DNA of 44,285 nucleotides from Candidatus Saccharimonadota bacterium (lineage in GTDB: Bacteria > Patescibacteriota > Saccharimonadia > Saccharimonadales > Saccharimonadaceae). Positions within the stretch are counted from its first letter, which is position 1. Every line of letters begins with the position of its first letter. The notes under the pieces were generated by a model. It worked only from the letters and a program-made list of their open reading frames with translations, was not told the origin of the DNA and searched no databases. Location: contig JAFWLO010000008.1 in the NCBI GenBank assembly GCA_017545595.1, positions 1-44,285 of the forward strand. Reading direction: 5' to 3'. Positions 16,018 through 24,535 of this stretch are shown here, in pieces. The translations under genes were made by a program, and so were the position numbers.

Positions 16018-16632
16018 TTAAATTTTGAAGAGTTTTTTTAACTTTTCGAAAACCTCTTCGGGAGTCCCGGTTGAGTCAAGAGTTTCTATACTATAGTCTT
16101 TTGCGACTTCTAGATAAGCTTTGTTGATTTTTTTCTGAAACTCGAAATCTTTTGTTTTGAAAAATTCCTCCGAACGCTTTCCCTGGGAGAGAAGACGCTT
16201 TTTTCTCTCTTCGTCAGATAGAGTCAAAATTACGATTTTGTCTGGGTTGAAATACTTTTCGGGCATGAGGTCGTGATGGATTTTTTTGATAAAACTTTTT
16301 GAGACGCCTGTGCCGTAGCCTTCGTAAATTAAGGTAGAAAACCAGTTTCTGGTGATAATGACGGTTTTTCCGTCCTTCAGAGCGGGTTCTGCTAATTTTT
16401 TCCATTGTTCGTAGCGATTTACGAGATATAGGAGAACCCGAGTTTTTTTGTCAATTCCGTAGTCGGACTTGTAGTTTAAGCTGGCAATTTTTTGGACAAA
16501 TTCGTCGGAAGAACCGGTCCCGGATTCGGAATAGTGGACGACTTCTTCTCCGGAGATTTCAAGGTAGTTTTTAAGAAGAGCTGCTTCGGTGTCCTTTCCG
16601 GTTGCGTCTTGACCTTCGATGATGATTAGCAT
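16018..16632 (-). CDS. tmk: Thymidylate kinase (dTMP kinase family)
   Basis: The start chosen is the ATG at 16632, which has AAAGGAG 8 nt upstream; the longer frame extends meaninglessly into tdk. The resulting 205 residues match dTMP kinases. The P-loop IIEGQDATGKD lies at residues 4-14, and a lid-like Lys/Arg-rich stretch SDEERKKRLLSQGKRSEE follows later. The usual DR(Y/H/S) motif reads TRNWFST here, with Asp replaced by Thr, which may shift base or sugar specificity. It overlaps the tdk stop codon by 7 bp, so thymidine is probably phosphorylated twice by coupled products. Confidence 0.85.
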   Translation of the reverse strand: MLIIIEGQDATGKDTEAALLKNYLEISGEEVVHYSESGTGSSDEFVQKIASLNYKSDYGIDKKTRVLLYLVNRYEQWKKLAEPALKDGKTVIITRNWFSTLIYEGYGTGVSKSFIKKIHHDLMPEKYFNPDKIVILTLSDEERKKRLLSQGKRSEEFFKTKDFEFQKKINKAYLEVAKDYSIETLDSTGTPEEVFEKLKKLFKI

Positions 16633-17222
16633 TTTTCGGACTCCTTTCGATATTTCGAAACGCAGGCGGGGCAGAGGGCGCGATATTCGATTTTTGTCGT
16701 TCCGTCGTCGATAAGAACATCGGGGCCGTCCATGACAAATTTTCCGTTCAAGAAACGACAGTTGCAGGTGGCTTTTCGGCCACATTCGCAAATGGTTTTT
16801 ATTTCTTCGATGTCGTGCGCGATTTGGAGGAGGCGAGTTGCTCCTTCGAAACCTCCGTCTTTTTGGCGGAAGTTTAGCCGAAGCCCGTAGGCCATAACAG
16901 GGATGTCTAGTTGGATGGTGATTTCCATGAGCTGGTCGGCTTGTTCAGGAGTTAAAAACTGGGACTCATCGACGAGAACACAGGCGACTCCGGCGTAATT
17001 TTCCGCGACGGCGGAAAAGAGGTCGGTTTTTTTGTCAAAACAGAGGTCGGTTTCGCGTTCGGGGCCGATTCTAGTTAGGAGTTTTTGACCATTTTTTGTG
17101 TCGGTTTTTGGTTTCATGACGCAGACTTGGTGACCGCGCTCTTCGTAATTAAATGCGACTTGGAGGAGTTGCATGGTTTTTCCGCAACCCATTGCGCCGT
17201 AGCGAAAATATAACTTTGCCAT
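16626..17222 (-). CDS. tdk: Thymidine kinase, type II
   Basis: A 198-residue TK1-type enzyme phosphorylating salvaged thymidine. It has the P-loop FRYGAMGCGKTMQL near residues 6-19, the Walker-B-like CVLVDESQFL, and the zinc site formed by CECGRKATCNC and CPACVSKY. It is translationally coupled to tmk. Its first 74 bp overlap the 3' end of the surface-protein gene. The -10 box TGATACAAT lies 9 nt before the ATG, inside that gene, so tdk-tmk can be transcribed alone from a nearly leaderless start. Confidence 0.95.
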   Translation of the reverse strand: MAKLYFRYGAMGCGKTMQLLQVAFNYEERGHQVCVMKPKTDTKNGQKLLTRIGPERETDLCFDKKTDLFSAVAENYAGVACVLVDESQFLTPEQADQLMEITIQLDIPVMAYGLRLNFRQKDGGFEGATRLLQIAHDIEEIKTICECGRKATCNCRFLNGKFVMDGPDVLIDDGTTKIEYRALCPACVSKYRKESEKC

Positions 17223-18900
17223 AATAAGTTAATTGTATCACGAAACTTAAAACAGCGATGGCGGAGAAAGCGAGAATTTGAGGAGATGAGGATGTTTCTG
17301 GGTTTTTAGGAGAGTTGGAGGTTTTTTCTGGGACTGATTCTGCGACGGTTTCGAGAGAATCGGGTTCTTCGAGAGGAGTTTCTTTGACTGGCTCGGGTTC
17401 TGCGGGAGCTGGTTCTGGCTCTGGTTTTGCAGGGTTTTCTGGGGTTTCTGGGTCTTCGGAAGCTGGTTCGGGATTGTCGGGTTCTTCGATTGGTTCGGGT
17501 TCTGGTTCGGGTTCAGGTTCTTCTTCGCCCCTGACAACCGTTATAGGGATGCGAAACCAGATTTTTGAGCCATCCTCGGAACGTCCGACGAAGTCTTTTG
17601 GCTGATAGAGGAAACTTTCTCCATTTAAGACCGCGATTCCGTAGGGAGCGGTGGTTGTATAGGGGAGTACGCGGTCGGAGACTGTCGTTTTGAAACTGAT
17701 AATAAAGTTGTAGGAATTTTCTAGGGAGATTTTTGAGCGATCGGAGGGGTTTGAGACGTTTTCGAGGACAGAATCTTCGGGGTTTGGCTCGATGTAGGCG
17801 GTGCGACAACCATAGTCAGCACAGACTTCCTCGATGATTTTATCGGATTTTTGCATAGACTCGCGGAGTTTTTGTTCCTCCTCTTCGAAGTTTTTTCCGC
17901 TAGTGATTTCTTGGGAAACAGAGACGCTTGTTCCGGTTGTCGCGGGGATAAGACGGAATTCGCCGAGGGTTTCGGATTTTACGTGAGAGAAGGAATACTG
18001 GTCACTGTTTACGAAAACTTTTTCCATCGGGGAGTTTAATATCTCAAAATCGTTACCTTCGATGACGTCGCCGACGCCGTTTGTAATTTTGTGTGTGAAA
18101 GTATTTCTGGCGTAGCAGGGGGCGTCGTTCCAGCGATTGTTTACGATGGGTTCGTAACATCCGCCCATGAAGGTACGGAGTAGAAGACGATCCGCGGAGA
18201 CGGAATAATTCCCTGTTGGATTGTTTATTGTCAGATAATTAGAGTGATGAATGTTCAAACGGCCGTTTTTCTTGATGGTTATGCCGGTCAGCTCGGGGCC
18301 GGTTATTTCATCTGGTGAGGCGGTGGAATTTACGTTGACTTCGAGATGTCCACCCGGGCCTTCTATTTCTAGATTACCTTCATTTAAGAGAATCCCGTTT
18401 GCGCGAGAAGTGGTTGAATTAACATTTATAGTGAGGGAGGAATCTTCGGTCGCTGGAGTGAGGTAAAGCATGGAGTGGGGGTAGTTTTCGTTGTAAATTC
18501 CGTATTCGGAGGTTGAATTTATAACGTTTTCTCCGCTATAGAATATCCTTATGTCACGATATGATTGGTTTGTGACGTATATTTCTGGGCCGGTGTAGTT
18601 TACGAGGTTTAGGCGGTAAGTAAGGTACTGCTCAGTGAGATTGAAAAATACAGAGCAACCGTCGATGCCTAGTTCGCAAAATTCGACAGGTTCGGAACCG
18701 TTCCAATACATTTTTTCTTTGTTTAATTCTTTCCCGTTGATGATGACGTGGGGCGGAACGTAAACGTAGTCGGATTCTTCGTCGGTTTCGCTATCTTCAG
18801 CGTAAACTAGGGTCGCCGGAGCGATATTTAGAGTTAAAACTGATGCTAAAATTAGAGTGATGATGGTTTTGGACTTTTTCTTCATGGTTTTCTTCTTCAT
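17149..18900 (-). CDS. Secreted surface protein with putative class B sortase signal
   Basis: A 583-residue exported protein of unknown fold. After a basic start (MKKKTMKKKSK) comes a signal peptide, TIITLILASVLTLNIAPA, probably cut near VYA-ED. The body is rich in Asn, Ser, Thr and beta-prone stretches, with several Cys residues. Residues about 450-515 form a Pro/Glu-rich stalk (EPEPEPEPIEEP). Near residue 533 NPETS is followed by a hydrophobic segment (ILAFSAIAVLSFVIQL) and a basic tail (SLRRNGLRKN). This order is that of a cell-wall sorting signal, and NPxT(N/S/G) motifs belong to class B sortases, one of which is encoded at 39844-40674. The last 74 bp overlap tdk. The start follows -35 TTGCAA and -10 TATCAT by 6 nt. 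Confidence 0.8.
   Translation of the reverse strand: MKKKTMKKKSKTIITLILASVLTLNIAPATLVYAEDSETDEESDYVYVPPHVIINGKELNKEKMYWNGSEPVEFCELGIDGCSVFFNLTEQYLTYRLNLVNYTGPEIYVTNQSYRDIRIFYSGENVINSTSEYGIYNENYPHSMLYLTPATEDSSLTINVNSTTSRANGILLNEGNLEIEGPGGHLEVNVNSTASPDEITGPELTGITIKKNGRLNIHHSNYLTINNPTGNYSVSADRLLLRTFMGGCYEPIVNNRWNDAPCYARNTFTHKITNGVGDVIEGNDFEILNSPMEKVFVNSDQYSFSHVKSETLGEFRLIPATTGTSVSVSQEITSGKNFEEEEQKLRESMQKSDKIIEEVCADYGCRTAYIEPNPEDSVLENVSNPSDRSKISLENSYNFIISFKTTVSDRVLPYTTTAPYGIAVLNGESFLYQPKDFVGRSEDGSKIWFRIPITVVRGEEEPEPEPEPEPIEEPDNPEPASEDPETPENPAKPEPEPAPAEPEPVKETPLEEPDSLETVAESVPEKTSNSPKNPETSSSPQILAFSAIAVLSFVIQLTYYGKVIFSLRRNGLRKNHATPPSRI
17232..17240 (-). promoter_or_regulatory. Extended -10 promoter of tdk-tmk
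   Basis: The minus strand reads TGATACAAT with 9 nt to the tdk ATG. It lies within the coding end of the surface-protein gene. The same nine bases occur upstream of the ABC gene at 22485-22493. Confidence 0.6.
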
Positions 18901-18906
18901 GAAGGA

Positions 18907-18935
18907 ATGATACTCGAGAAAAAGCTCGTTTGCAA
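18907..18935 (-). promoter_or_regulatory. Promoter of the surface-protein gene
   Basis: -35 TTGCAA (18935-18930), a 17-bp spacer and -10 TATCAT (18912-18907) are followed by 6 nt (TCCTTC) and the ATG. The -35 box is identical to that of gap, but here the mRNA should be leaderless. Confidence 0.75.
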
Positions 18936-18952
18936 AGTTAAGCGGATTCGGG

Positions 18953-20740
18953 CTAGGAGTTTGCGAATTGGGAGTTGTAGAGTTCAGCGTAGAAACCGTT
19001 CTTTTTGAGAAGAGAATTGTGGTTTCCTTGCTCGACGATAGAACCGTCTTTAAGAACTAAAATGAGGTCGGCGTTGCGGATGGTCGAGAGTCGGTGAGCT
19101 ATGATGAAGGTGGTTCGGCCCTTTGTTAGTTTGTTGAAGGCCTCTTGAATGAGTTCTTCGGCGCGAGTGTCGACATTTGAAGTCGCTTCGTCGAGAATCA
19201 TCATCGGGGGGTTGTTTACGAGAGCGCGAGTGATAGTTAAGAGTTGTTTCTCTCCGGCGGAAATGTTATCGGAATCTTCGTTGATTTCCGTAGTGTAGCC
19301 TTCTGGCATGGATTCGATAAGGTGGTCGATTCCGGCGGTTTTTGCTGCGTGCTGAATTTCGTTAATTGAGGCGGAGGGTTTTCCATAAGAGAGATTATCT
19401 TTTATGGAACCAGAGAAAAGCCAGGTATCTTGCAGAACCATTCCGAAAAGCTTTCGAACGTTTGAGCGGTTCATTTCTTTGGTTGGGACGCCGTCAATTG
19501 TGATATAGCCGGAGTCGGGGTCGTAGAAGCGCATGAGAAGGTTTATGATGGTGGTTTTTCCGGCGCCGGTCGGGCCGACGATGGCGACTTGTTCGCCTGG
19601 TTTTACGCTTAAATTGAAGTTTTTGATGATTTGTTTGTCTTTTTCGTAGCCGAAGCAAATGTTATGGAATTCGACGGCGCCTTTGACTGTTTCGATTAGC
19701 TTAGGTTTTTCGGGGTCGGGAGATTCTTCTGGTTCGTTTAGGAAGTTATCTATACGTTCGAAGGCGGCAAGAGTTTGTTGAAGGGTAGCCATGATTTGAG
19801 AGAGGCTAGTTAGGGGTTGGTTGAACTTTGCGAGATACTGGATGAAAGCTTGAATGTTGCCGATGAGAAGCTTGCCTTTTAGAGCGAGAGTCGCGCCGAG
19901 GACACAGATGCCGATGTAGCCGAGGTTCGTGAAGAAGTGGACAAGCGGAAAGGCGAGACTGCCGAGAAATTGGGCTTTCCAGGAATCTTCGTAGAGTTTT
20001 TCGCTCGAGGTTTTGAAGGCTTCGAGTGACTGAGCTTCGTGGGAGTTGGATTTTATAATAAGCGCACCCGAGTAATCTTCTTCAATATGAGAGTTGAGCT
20101 TTCCGAGGACGGAGCGTTGCGAAGCAAAATGAGATTGGGATTTTTTTGCGATTTCAGAGATAGAGAAGACGGAAATTGGGACGACGATAACGGCGACTAA
20201 GGCGAGTTCGGGGGAAATGACAAACATCATGACGAGACAACCGAGCAGCGTTGTGAGATTGGTCAAGATTTGGACGAGTTCTTCGGAGAGAGAGCCAGCG
20301 ATAATATCAACGTCGTTTGTGAGGACGCTTAGAATGTCGCCGTTTTGGTGTTTGTCAAAGAAGGAAACAGGGAGTGCGGAGATTTTTCTGATTATCTTAG
20401 AGCGGAGGGATTTTGTGTAATTTGCGGTCATTTTTGATAGGAGGAAACTTTGGAAATACCCGAGGACGGCAGAGGCGAGGTAAATGAGGATAACATGGAG
20501 AGCGAGAGGCTTGATTTCTTCGAGATTGAGAGAACCTGCTTTATTTACAGATTCGACGGCGAGATTGGTGATGTTTCCGAGGATTTTAGGGGAGAAAAGG
20601 CTTAGAATTATGCTTGCAATTGCGCAAAAAATGGCAAAAATGATAATCGGAAAGAATGGTTTTAACGAATGAAGGAGGGATTTTAGGGTCTTTTTCGGGT
20701 TTTTGGCGCGCTTTTCTGGCATTTTTCCTTTACCGTGCAT
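18953..20740 (-). CDS. ABC exporter subunit with consensus ATPase site (LmrD/TM288-like)
   Basis: A 595-residue half-transporter with an N-terminal six-helix membrane domain and a C-terminal ATPase. The Walker A is GPTGAGKTT, the Walker B with catalytic Glu is MMILDEATSNVD, and the switch His is in FIIAHRLSTI. Its signature motif is altered (ISAGEKQLL instead of LSGGQ). It overlaps the neighbouring ABC gene by 11 bp. The pair fits a heterodimeric exporter in which this subunit supplies the catalytic Walker residues and a poor signature. The cargo is unknown; drugs, lipids or peptides are all possible. Confidence 0.92.
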   Translation of the reverse strand: MHGKGKMPEKRAKNPKKTLKSLLHSLKPFFPIIIFAIFCAIASIILSLFSPKILGNITNLAVESVNKAGSLNLEEIKPLALHVILIYLASAVLGYFQSFLLSKMTANYTKSLRSKIIRKISALPVSFFDKHQNGDILSVLTNDVDIIAGSLSEELVQILTNLTTLLGCLVMMFVISPELALVAVIVVPISVFSISEIAKKSQSHFASQRSVLGKLNSHIEEDYSGALIIKSNSHEAQSLEAFKTSSEKLYEDSWKAQFLGSLAFPLVHFFTNLGYIGICVLGATLALKGKLLIGNIQAFIQYLAKFNQPLTSLSQIMATLQQTLAAFERIDNFLNEPEESPDPEKPKLIETVKGAVEFHNICFGYEKDKQIIKNFNLSVKPGEQVAIVGPTGAGKTTIINLLMRFYDPDSGYITIDGVPTKEMNRSNVRKLFGMVLQDTWLFSGSIKDNLSYGKPSASINEIQHAAKTAGIDHLIESMPEGYTTEINEDSDNISAGEKQLLTITRALVNNPPMMILDEATSNVDTRAEELIQEAFNKLTKGRTTFIIAHRLSTIRNADLILVLKDGSIVEQGNHNSLLKKNGFYAELYNSQFANS

Positions 20741-22478
20741 TTTCTAACTCCTTTTTGAATTCTTTTTCTGAAACTTGGCTTTTTACTATTTCTTGGTAGA
20801 GTTTACAGGATTTTAAGAGAGATTTATGTGTTCCTTTTCCTGCGACTTTTCCGCGATTGAGGACGATGATTTGGTCGGCGGATTTTATGGTGCTGATACG
20901 TTGCGCGACGATGAGGACGACAGAATCGGTCGTTTCGGGTTTTAGGGCGGAGCGGAGGTTTTTATCGGTTTTCATGTCGAGGGCGGAGAAACTGTCGTCG
21001 AAGATGAAGATTTCGGGGCGTTTCGCTATGGCGCGAGCGATAGAGAGGCGCTGTTTTTGACCTCCGGAGACGTTCGTCCCGCCTTGGGAGATGTGAGAGT
21101 CGAAAGATTTTTCGAGTTTTTTGATGAATTCGGAAGATTGGGAGATTTCGGCGGATTTTTCTAGGAGTTCGGAGTCGGCTTCGGGGTTTCCGAAGGAAAT
21201 GTTGGATTTTATGTCACCTTCGAAGAGAACACCTTTTTGGGGGACATATCCGATTTTTTTCATAAGGTCGGACTGGCTGTAATTTTTTATGTTTAGGCCG
21301 TTGATTTTTATTTCGCCTTCGGTTGCGTCGTAAAAACGAGGGATGAGAGAAATGAGGGTGGATTTCCCGGAGCCTGTCGAGCCGATGAATGCGGTAGTTT
21401 CGCCGGCTTTTGCTTCGAAAGAGATATTGTCGAGGATTTTTTCTTCGGCGTCGGGATATTTGAAGCTGACTTTCTTGAAAACGACGCTAGGAGCTACTTC
21501 GGGAGTTCCCTTGGTTTTTTCAGGCCAGGAGATTTTTGATTTGGTTTTTAAAACTTCGTTTATTCTTCCGGCGGAGATGTTTGCACGTGGTATGATGACA
21601 AAGAGGATAGTAAGCATCAAGAACGCTATGATGACGTCGGCGGAATATTGAACGAAAGCCATCATGTTGCCGAGGTAAGAGATGTCGGTCTCTAGTTTTT
21701 GGACGCCAATCCAGATGACGAGAAGGCTGGTTCCGTTAAAAACGAGGCCAATAAGGGGATCTTGAAGAGAAAAAATTCGATTTACGTATAAAATAGTGTC
21801 GGTTAATTTTTTGTTCGTGTGTTCGAATTTGGTTTGTTCGTGTTTTTCGTTGTTGAAGGCGCGAATAACGCGGAGGCCGGTTAAGTTTTCTCGGGCAATA
21901 AGGGTGATTTTATCGAGAAGGGTTTGAAAGACTTTGAATTTTGGCATCACGAGGGAGATAATGAGAACTGAGAGGCTGAAAATCGTCACGACGCCGAGGG
22001 CAATAATCCAGGTCATGTCGGGAGCGACTTGGAAAGCTTGGAAAATAGCGCCGACGCCCATGAGAATTGCGCGAAGCATCATCGTGAGCATCATCATGAC
22101 GGCGTTTTGAACTTGAGAGATGTCGTTCGTGGTGCGGGTTATGAGGGAAGCGGTTGTGAATTTGTCTATGTCGCTAACGGAGAAGCTGAGGACTTTTTTG
22201 TAGAAGTCTTCGCGAAGGTCGCGGGAGAAACCGGCACCGATTTTCGCGGAGAGGAAATGGTTGCCGATTGAAGCGAGAATTGCGACAAGAGTGAACCCGA
22301 GCATCTTTAGGCCGGAAGAGAAAGTGTAATTTATGTCGCCTTTCGTGATTCCGTTGTTGACGATGCTCGCCATAATGGTCGGAAGTTGGAGAGAGCACCA
22401 AATTTGGAGCGCTAGGAAGGCAATAAGAAAAAAGCACTGGAATTTATACCGTTTTAGATAGTTCAGAAGTTTAAGCAT
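20730..22478 (-). CDS. ABC exporter subunit with degenerate ATPase site (LmrC/TM287-like)
   Basis: A 582-residue half-transporter, first gene of the exporter pair. The membrane domain is followed by Walker A GSTGSGKST and the canonical signature VSGGQKQRLS. The catalytic Glu after Walker B is Asp (IFIFDDSFSALD) and the switch His is Gln (LIVAQRISTI). Both changes are the hallmark of the degenerate-site subunit in heterodimeric exporters such as TM287/288 and LmrCD. The ATG lies 6 nt after TGATACAAT, so the operon mRNA is probably leaderless. Confidence 0.93.
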   Translation of the reverse strand: MLKLLNYLKRYKFQCFFLIAFLALQIWCSLQLPTIMASIVNNGITKGDINYTFSSGLKMLGFTLVAILASIGNHFLSAKIGAGFSRDLREDFYKKVLSFSVSDIDKFTTASLITRTTNDISQVQNAVMMMLTMMLRAILMGVGAIFQAFQVAPDMTWIIALGVVTIFSLSVLIISLVMPKFKVFQTLLDKITLIARENLTGLRVIRAFNNEKHEQTKFEHTNKKLTDTILYVNRIFSLQDPLIGLVFNGTSLLVIWIGVQKLETDISYLGNMMAFVQYSADVIIAFLMLTILFVIIPRANISAGRINEVLKTKSKISWPEKTKGTPEVAPSVVFKKVSFKYPDAEEKILDNISFEAKAGETTAFIGSTGSGKSTLISLIPRFYDATEGEIKINGLNIKNYSQSDLMKKIGYVPQKGVLFEGDIKSNISFGNPEADSELLEKSAEISQSSEFIKKLEKSFDSHISQGGTNVSGGQKQRLSIARAIAKRPEIFIFDDSFSALDMKTDKNLRSALKPETTDSVVLIVAQRISTIKSADQIIVLNRGKVAGKGTHKSLLKSCKLYQEIVKSQVSEKEFKKELENAR

Positions 22479-22484
22479 TTAACT

Positions 22485-22493
22485 ATTGTATCA
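22485..22493 (-). promoter_or_regulatory. Extended -10 promoter of the ABC exporter operon
   Basis: The minus strand reads TGATACAAT, then 6 nt (AGTTAA), then ATG. It lies just before the end of the upstream FemAB gene (22499), so there is almost no intergenic space. Confidence 0.65.
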
Positions 22494-22498
22494 CAAAA

Positions 22499-23530
22499 TT
22501 AGACATGTCGGCGTTTTTTTCTTGCTGTTTCTATGACTTTTGTCAAAAGATAGCGAGGTTTGTCGATGACAAGGTCGTGAGCAGGGGTGTATTTTAACTC
22601 GGAACAGCCGAAGCTGCGTTTGAATTCGGAGACGCCGTAAAAGCGGTGGGATTTTTCTTCTAGGCCGACAATTCCCCAGAGATTATAACGTTCAATTCCT
22701 CGAGAGCGGGCATCTTTCATGGCTTCCATATGAAGGAGAGGGGCGGCGGAATATTTTGTTCCGAGGTCGGACGATACGCCGTAGTGGTAGCTAGCTTCGT
22801 TCCCGTAAAAAATCATGAAGTTTTCTGCGAGGATCTCTCCTTCTTTGGTTTTAGCGATGTAGAGCTTCGCTTCGTCGTTTTTAGCGAAGGCTTCGAACTG
22901 TTTTTTTAGGAAAGATTCGGAAAAAGCGAAGAATTTGTTTCGTTTTGCGGTTTCGAGTTGGATTTTATAGAATGTCGATATTTCTTCGGGATCGGAAGAA
23001 GTCGAAACGACTATTTCGTTCTTTTTTGCTTTGCGGAGTTTTCGGCGGAAGCCTTGAGAAGCTCCGGCGAGGATTTCTTCTTCGGGCTTTTTAAGGTCTA
23101 GAATTCCGGCATATTCGACTGAAAGATACATCGGGGCGCGAACGAGGCCGAGATTATTCATAAGGGCAAGAGAGGCGTCGGAGAGCTCAAGTTGAGGGCG
23201 GACGCGCGCGAAAACGCAGTGGTTTCTTGAGGTCTCCCCTTTAATGTCTTCGAAAATTTTTTTAACGAGAGACTTATTTTTCCAGTCGAGAATTGGGCCG
23301 CCAGCGATAGCGAGATGTTTTCCGCGTTTTGCTGTCTCGATAACTCCGGCGTAGGCGCCGATTATTTCCCCTTCTTCGTTTATGGCAATTTTTCTAACAA
23401 CTTTTTTTCCTCTGTTTTCGTGAAAAACATAAAAATCCCAACTTTGGAGGAAGTTTGAGGATTTATCGGATTTTATGAATTTATCCCAGTTTTCTCTGTT
23501 TCCTGCGTCGATTATTGCTATTTTTGGCAT
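22499..23530 (-). CDS. FemAB-family peptidoglycan cross-bridge aminoacyltransferase (copy 2)
   Basis: A 343-residue protein of the FemABX family, which uses aminoacyl-tRNA to add amino acids to the lipid-linked peptidoglycan stem. Family features are SNFLQSWDFYVFHENRGKKV at the start, IAGGPILDWK, a basic stretch FRRKLRKAKKNEI, and the C-terminal GNEASYHYGVSSDL and RYNLWGIVG of the GNAT-like fold. It is paralogous to the gene just upstream (1-bp gap), so the two may add successive residues, as FemA and FemB do. It is the last gene of the envelope operon. Confidence 0.9.
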   Translation of the reverse strand: MPKIAIIDAGNRENWDKFIKSDKSSNFLQSWDFYVFHENRGKKVVRKIAINEEGEIIGAYAGVIETAKRGKHLAIAGGPILDWKNKSLVKKIFEDIKGETSRNHCVFARVRPQLELSDASLALMNNLGLVRAPMYLSVEYAGILDLKKPEEEILAGASQGFRRKLRKAKKNEIVVSTSSDPEEISTFYKIQLETAKRNKFFAFSESFLKKQFEAFAKNDEAKLYIAKTKEGEILAENFMIFYGNEASYHYGVSSDLGTKYSAAPLLHMEAMKDARSRGIERYNLWGIVGLEEKSHRFYGVSEFKRSFGCSELKYTPAHDLVIDKPRYLLTKVIETARKKRRHV

Positions 23531-23531
23531 T

Positions 23532-24533
23532 TTAGAGGTTCCTTTTTTTCTTTCGGTTGTTTTCTATGATTAAGTCGAGTTTATAGAGGAGTTTGTTAAT
23601 AACTATATCTTCGGCGGGGATAAAATCTACGATTTCTCCGCCAAAACCGGTTTTGAAGGTTGTTACGCCAGAATAGCGGTGATTTTTAGCGCCAGAAGGG
23701 GCAATCCCCCAGAGGTTGAAGCGTTCTAAGCCTTCGGCTTTCATGTCGCGAATTGCGCGCCAGAGGAGAGCGTATGCTCCAGGGAGCTTTCGGTTGAGTT
23801 CGGTAGAGGCAGCTTCGAAATATTCGGCTTCTTTTCCGTAGAAGAGGATAAGTCCGAAGGCTATGTCTTCTCCGTTGGCAGACTTTGCGGAATAGAGTTT
23901 AAGGTTGTCTGGAGAGAAGGCGGTTCGTTCAGCGAGAAGGTCTTTTTCGGACGGAGGGATAAAGTTTTGACGCTTCGCTGTTTCGGCTTGGATTTTGTGG
24001 AATTTTTTGAAGGCGGACTCGCTAGAATCTTCGGAAACGGTGATGCCGAGTTTTTCTGAGCGACGGACTTCGTAACGGGTTTGGCGACGCATTCCCATAA
24101 GGAGGTCTTCTTCGGATTTTTTGAGGTCGAGAATGACGGTGTTTTGAGCGTGAAGGTGCATTGGGGCAGGGCGAAAATCTAGACTGGTCATGGATTTTAA
24201 GTTTTTAATAAGTATACGATTTTCTTCGGTGTTGTTAAGTTGAGGACGGAAACGGACGAAGACGCATTTTTCTCGTTTTGCTTCTTCAAAAATAGATTCG
24301 AAAACTTTTTTAAGGAGGGATTCGTCGGACCAGTCGAGAATTGGGCCACCTGGGATTTCTAGATAGCGACCGCGTTTAGCGTCCTTGACGATTCCGAGAT
24401 AAAGGGCTTTATCTTCGAAAGTTCGGACGATGAGTTTATGCCCGATGAGTTTGTTTGTTTCGGCCCAGAGGGGGCTTTGGAGAAAATTTGACTCGGGATG
24501 GGTTTTTAAGATTTTCGACCAAGATTCTTCCAT
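23532..24533 (-). CDS. FemAB-family peptidoglycan cross-bridge aminoacyltransferase (copy 1)
   Basis: A 333-residue paralogue of the downstream FemAB protein with the same landmarks: SNFLQSPLWAE, IPGGPILDW, MRRQTRYEVRRSEKLGI, FYGKEAEYFEAASTEL and RFNLWGIAPSG. The short coiled-coil arm that FemA uses to bind tRNA is not obvious. It lies 2 bp after the aminotransferase gene. The acceptor and added residue cannot be read from sequence. Confidence 0.9.
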   Translation of the reverse strand: MEESWSKILKTHPESNFLQSPLWAETNKLIGHKLIVRTFEDKALYLGIVKDAKRGRYLEIPGGPILDWSDESLLKKVFESIFEEAKREKCVFVRFRPQLNNTEENRILIKNLKSMTSLDFRPAPMHLHAQNTVILDLKKSEEDLLMGMRRQTRYEVRRSEKLGITVSEDSSESAFKKFHKIQAETAKRQNFIPPSEKDLLAERTAFSPDNLKLYSAKSANGEDIAFGLILFYGKEAEYFEAASTELNRKLPGAYALLWRAIRDMKAEGLERFNLWGIAPSGAKNHRYSGVTTFKTGFGGEIVDFIPAEDIVINKLLYKLDLIIENNRKKKRNL

Positions 24534-24535
24534 AT

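Noticed and set aside
16633-16791. N-terminal extension of thymidylate kinase
   Set aside because: The extra 53 residues are read in another frame of tdk, and a good AAAGGAG site precedes the ATG at 16632.
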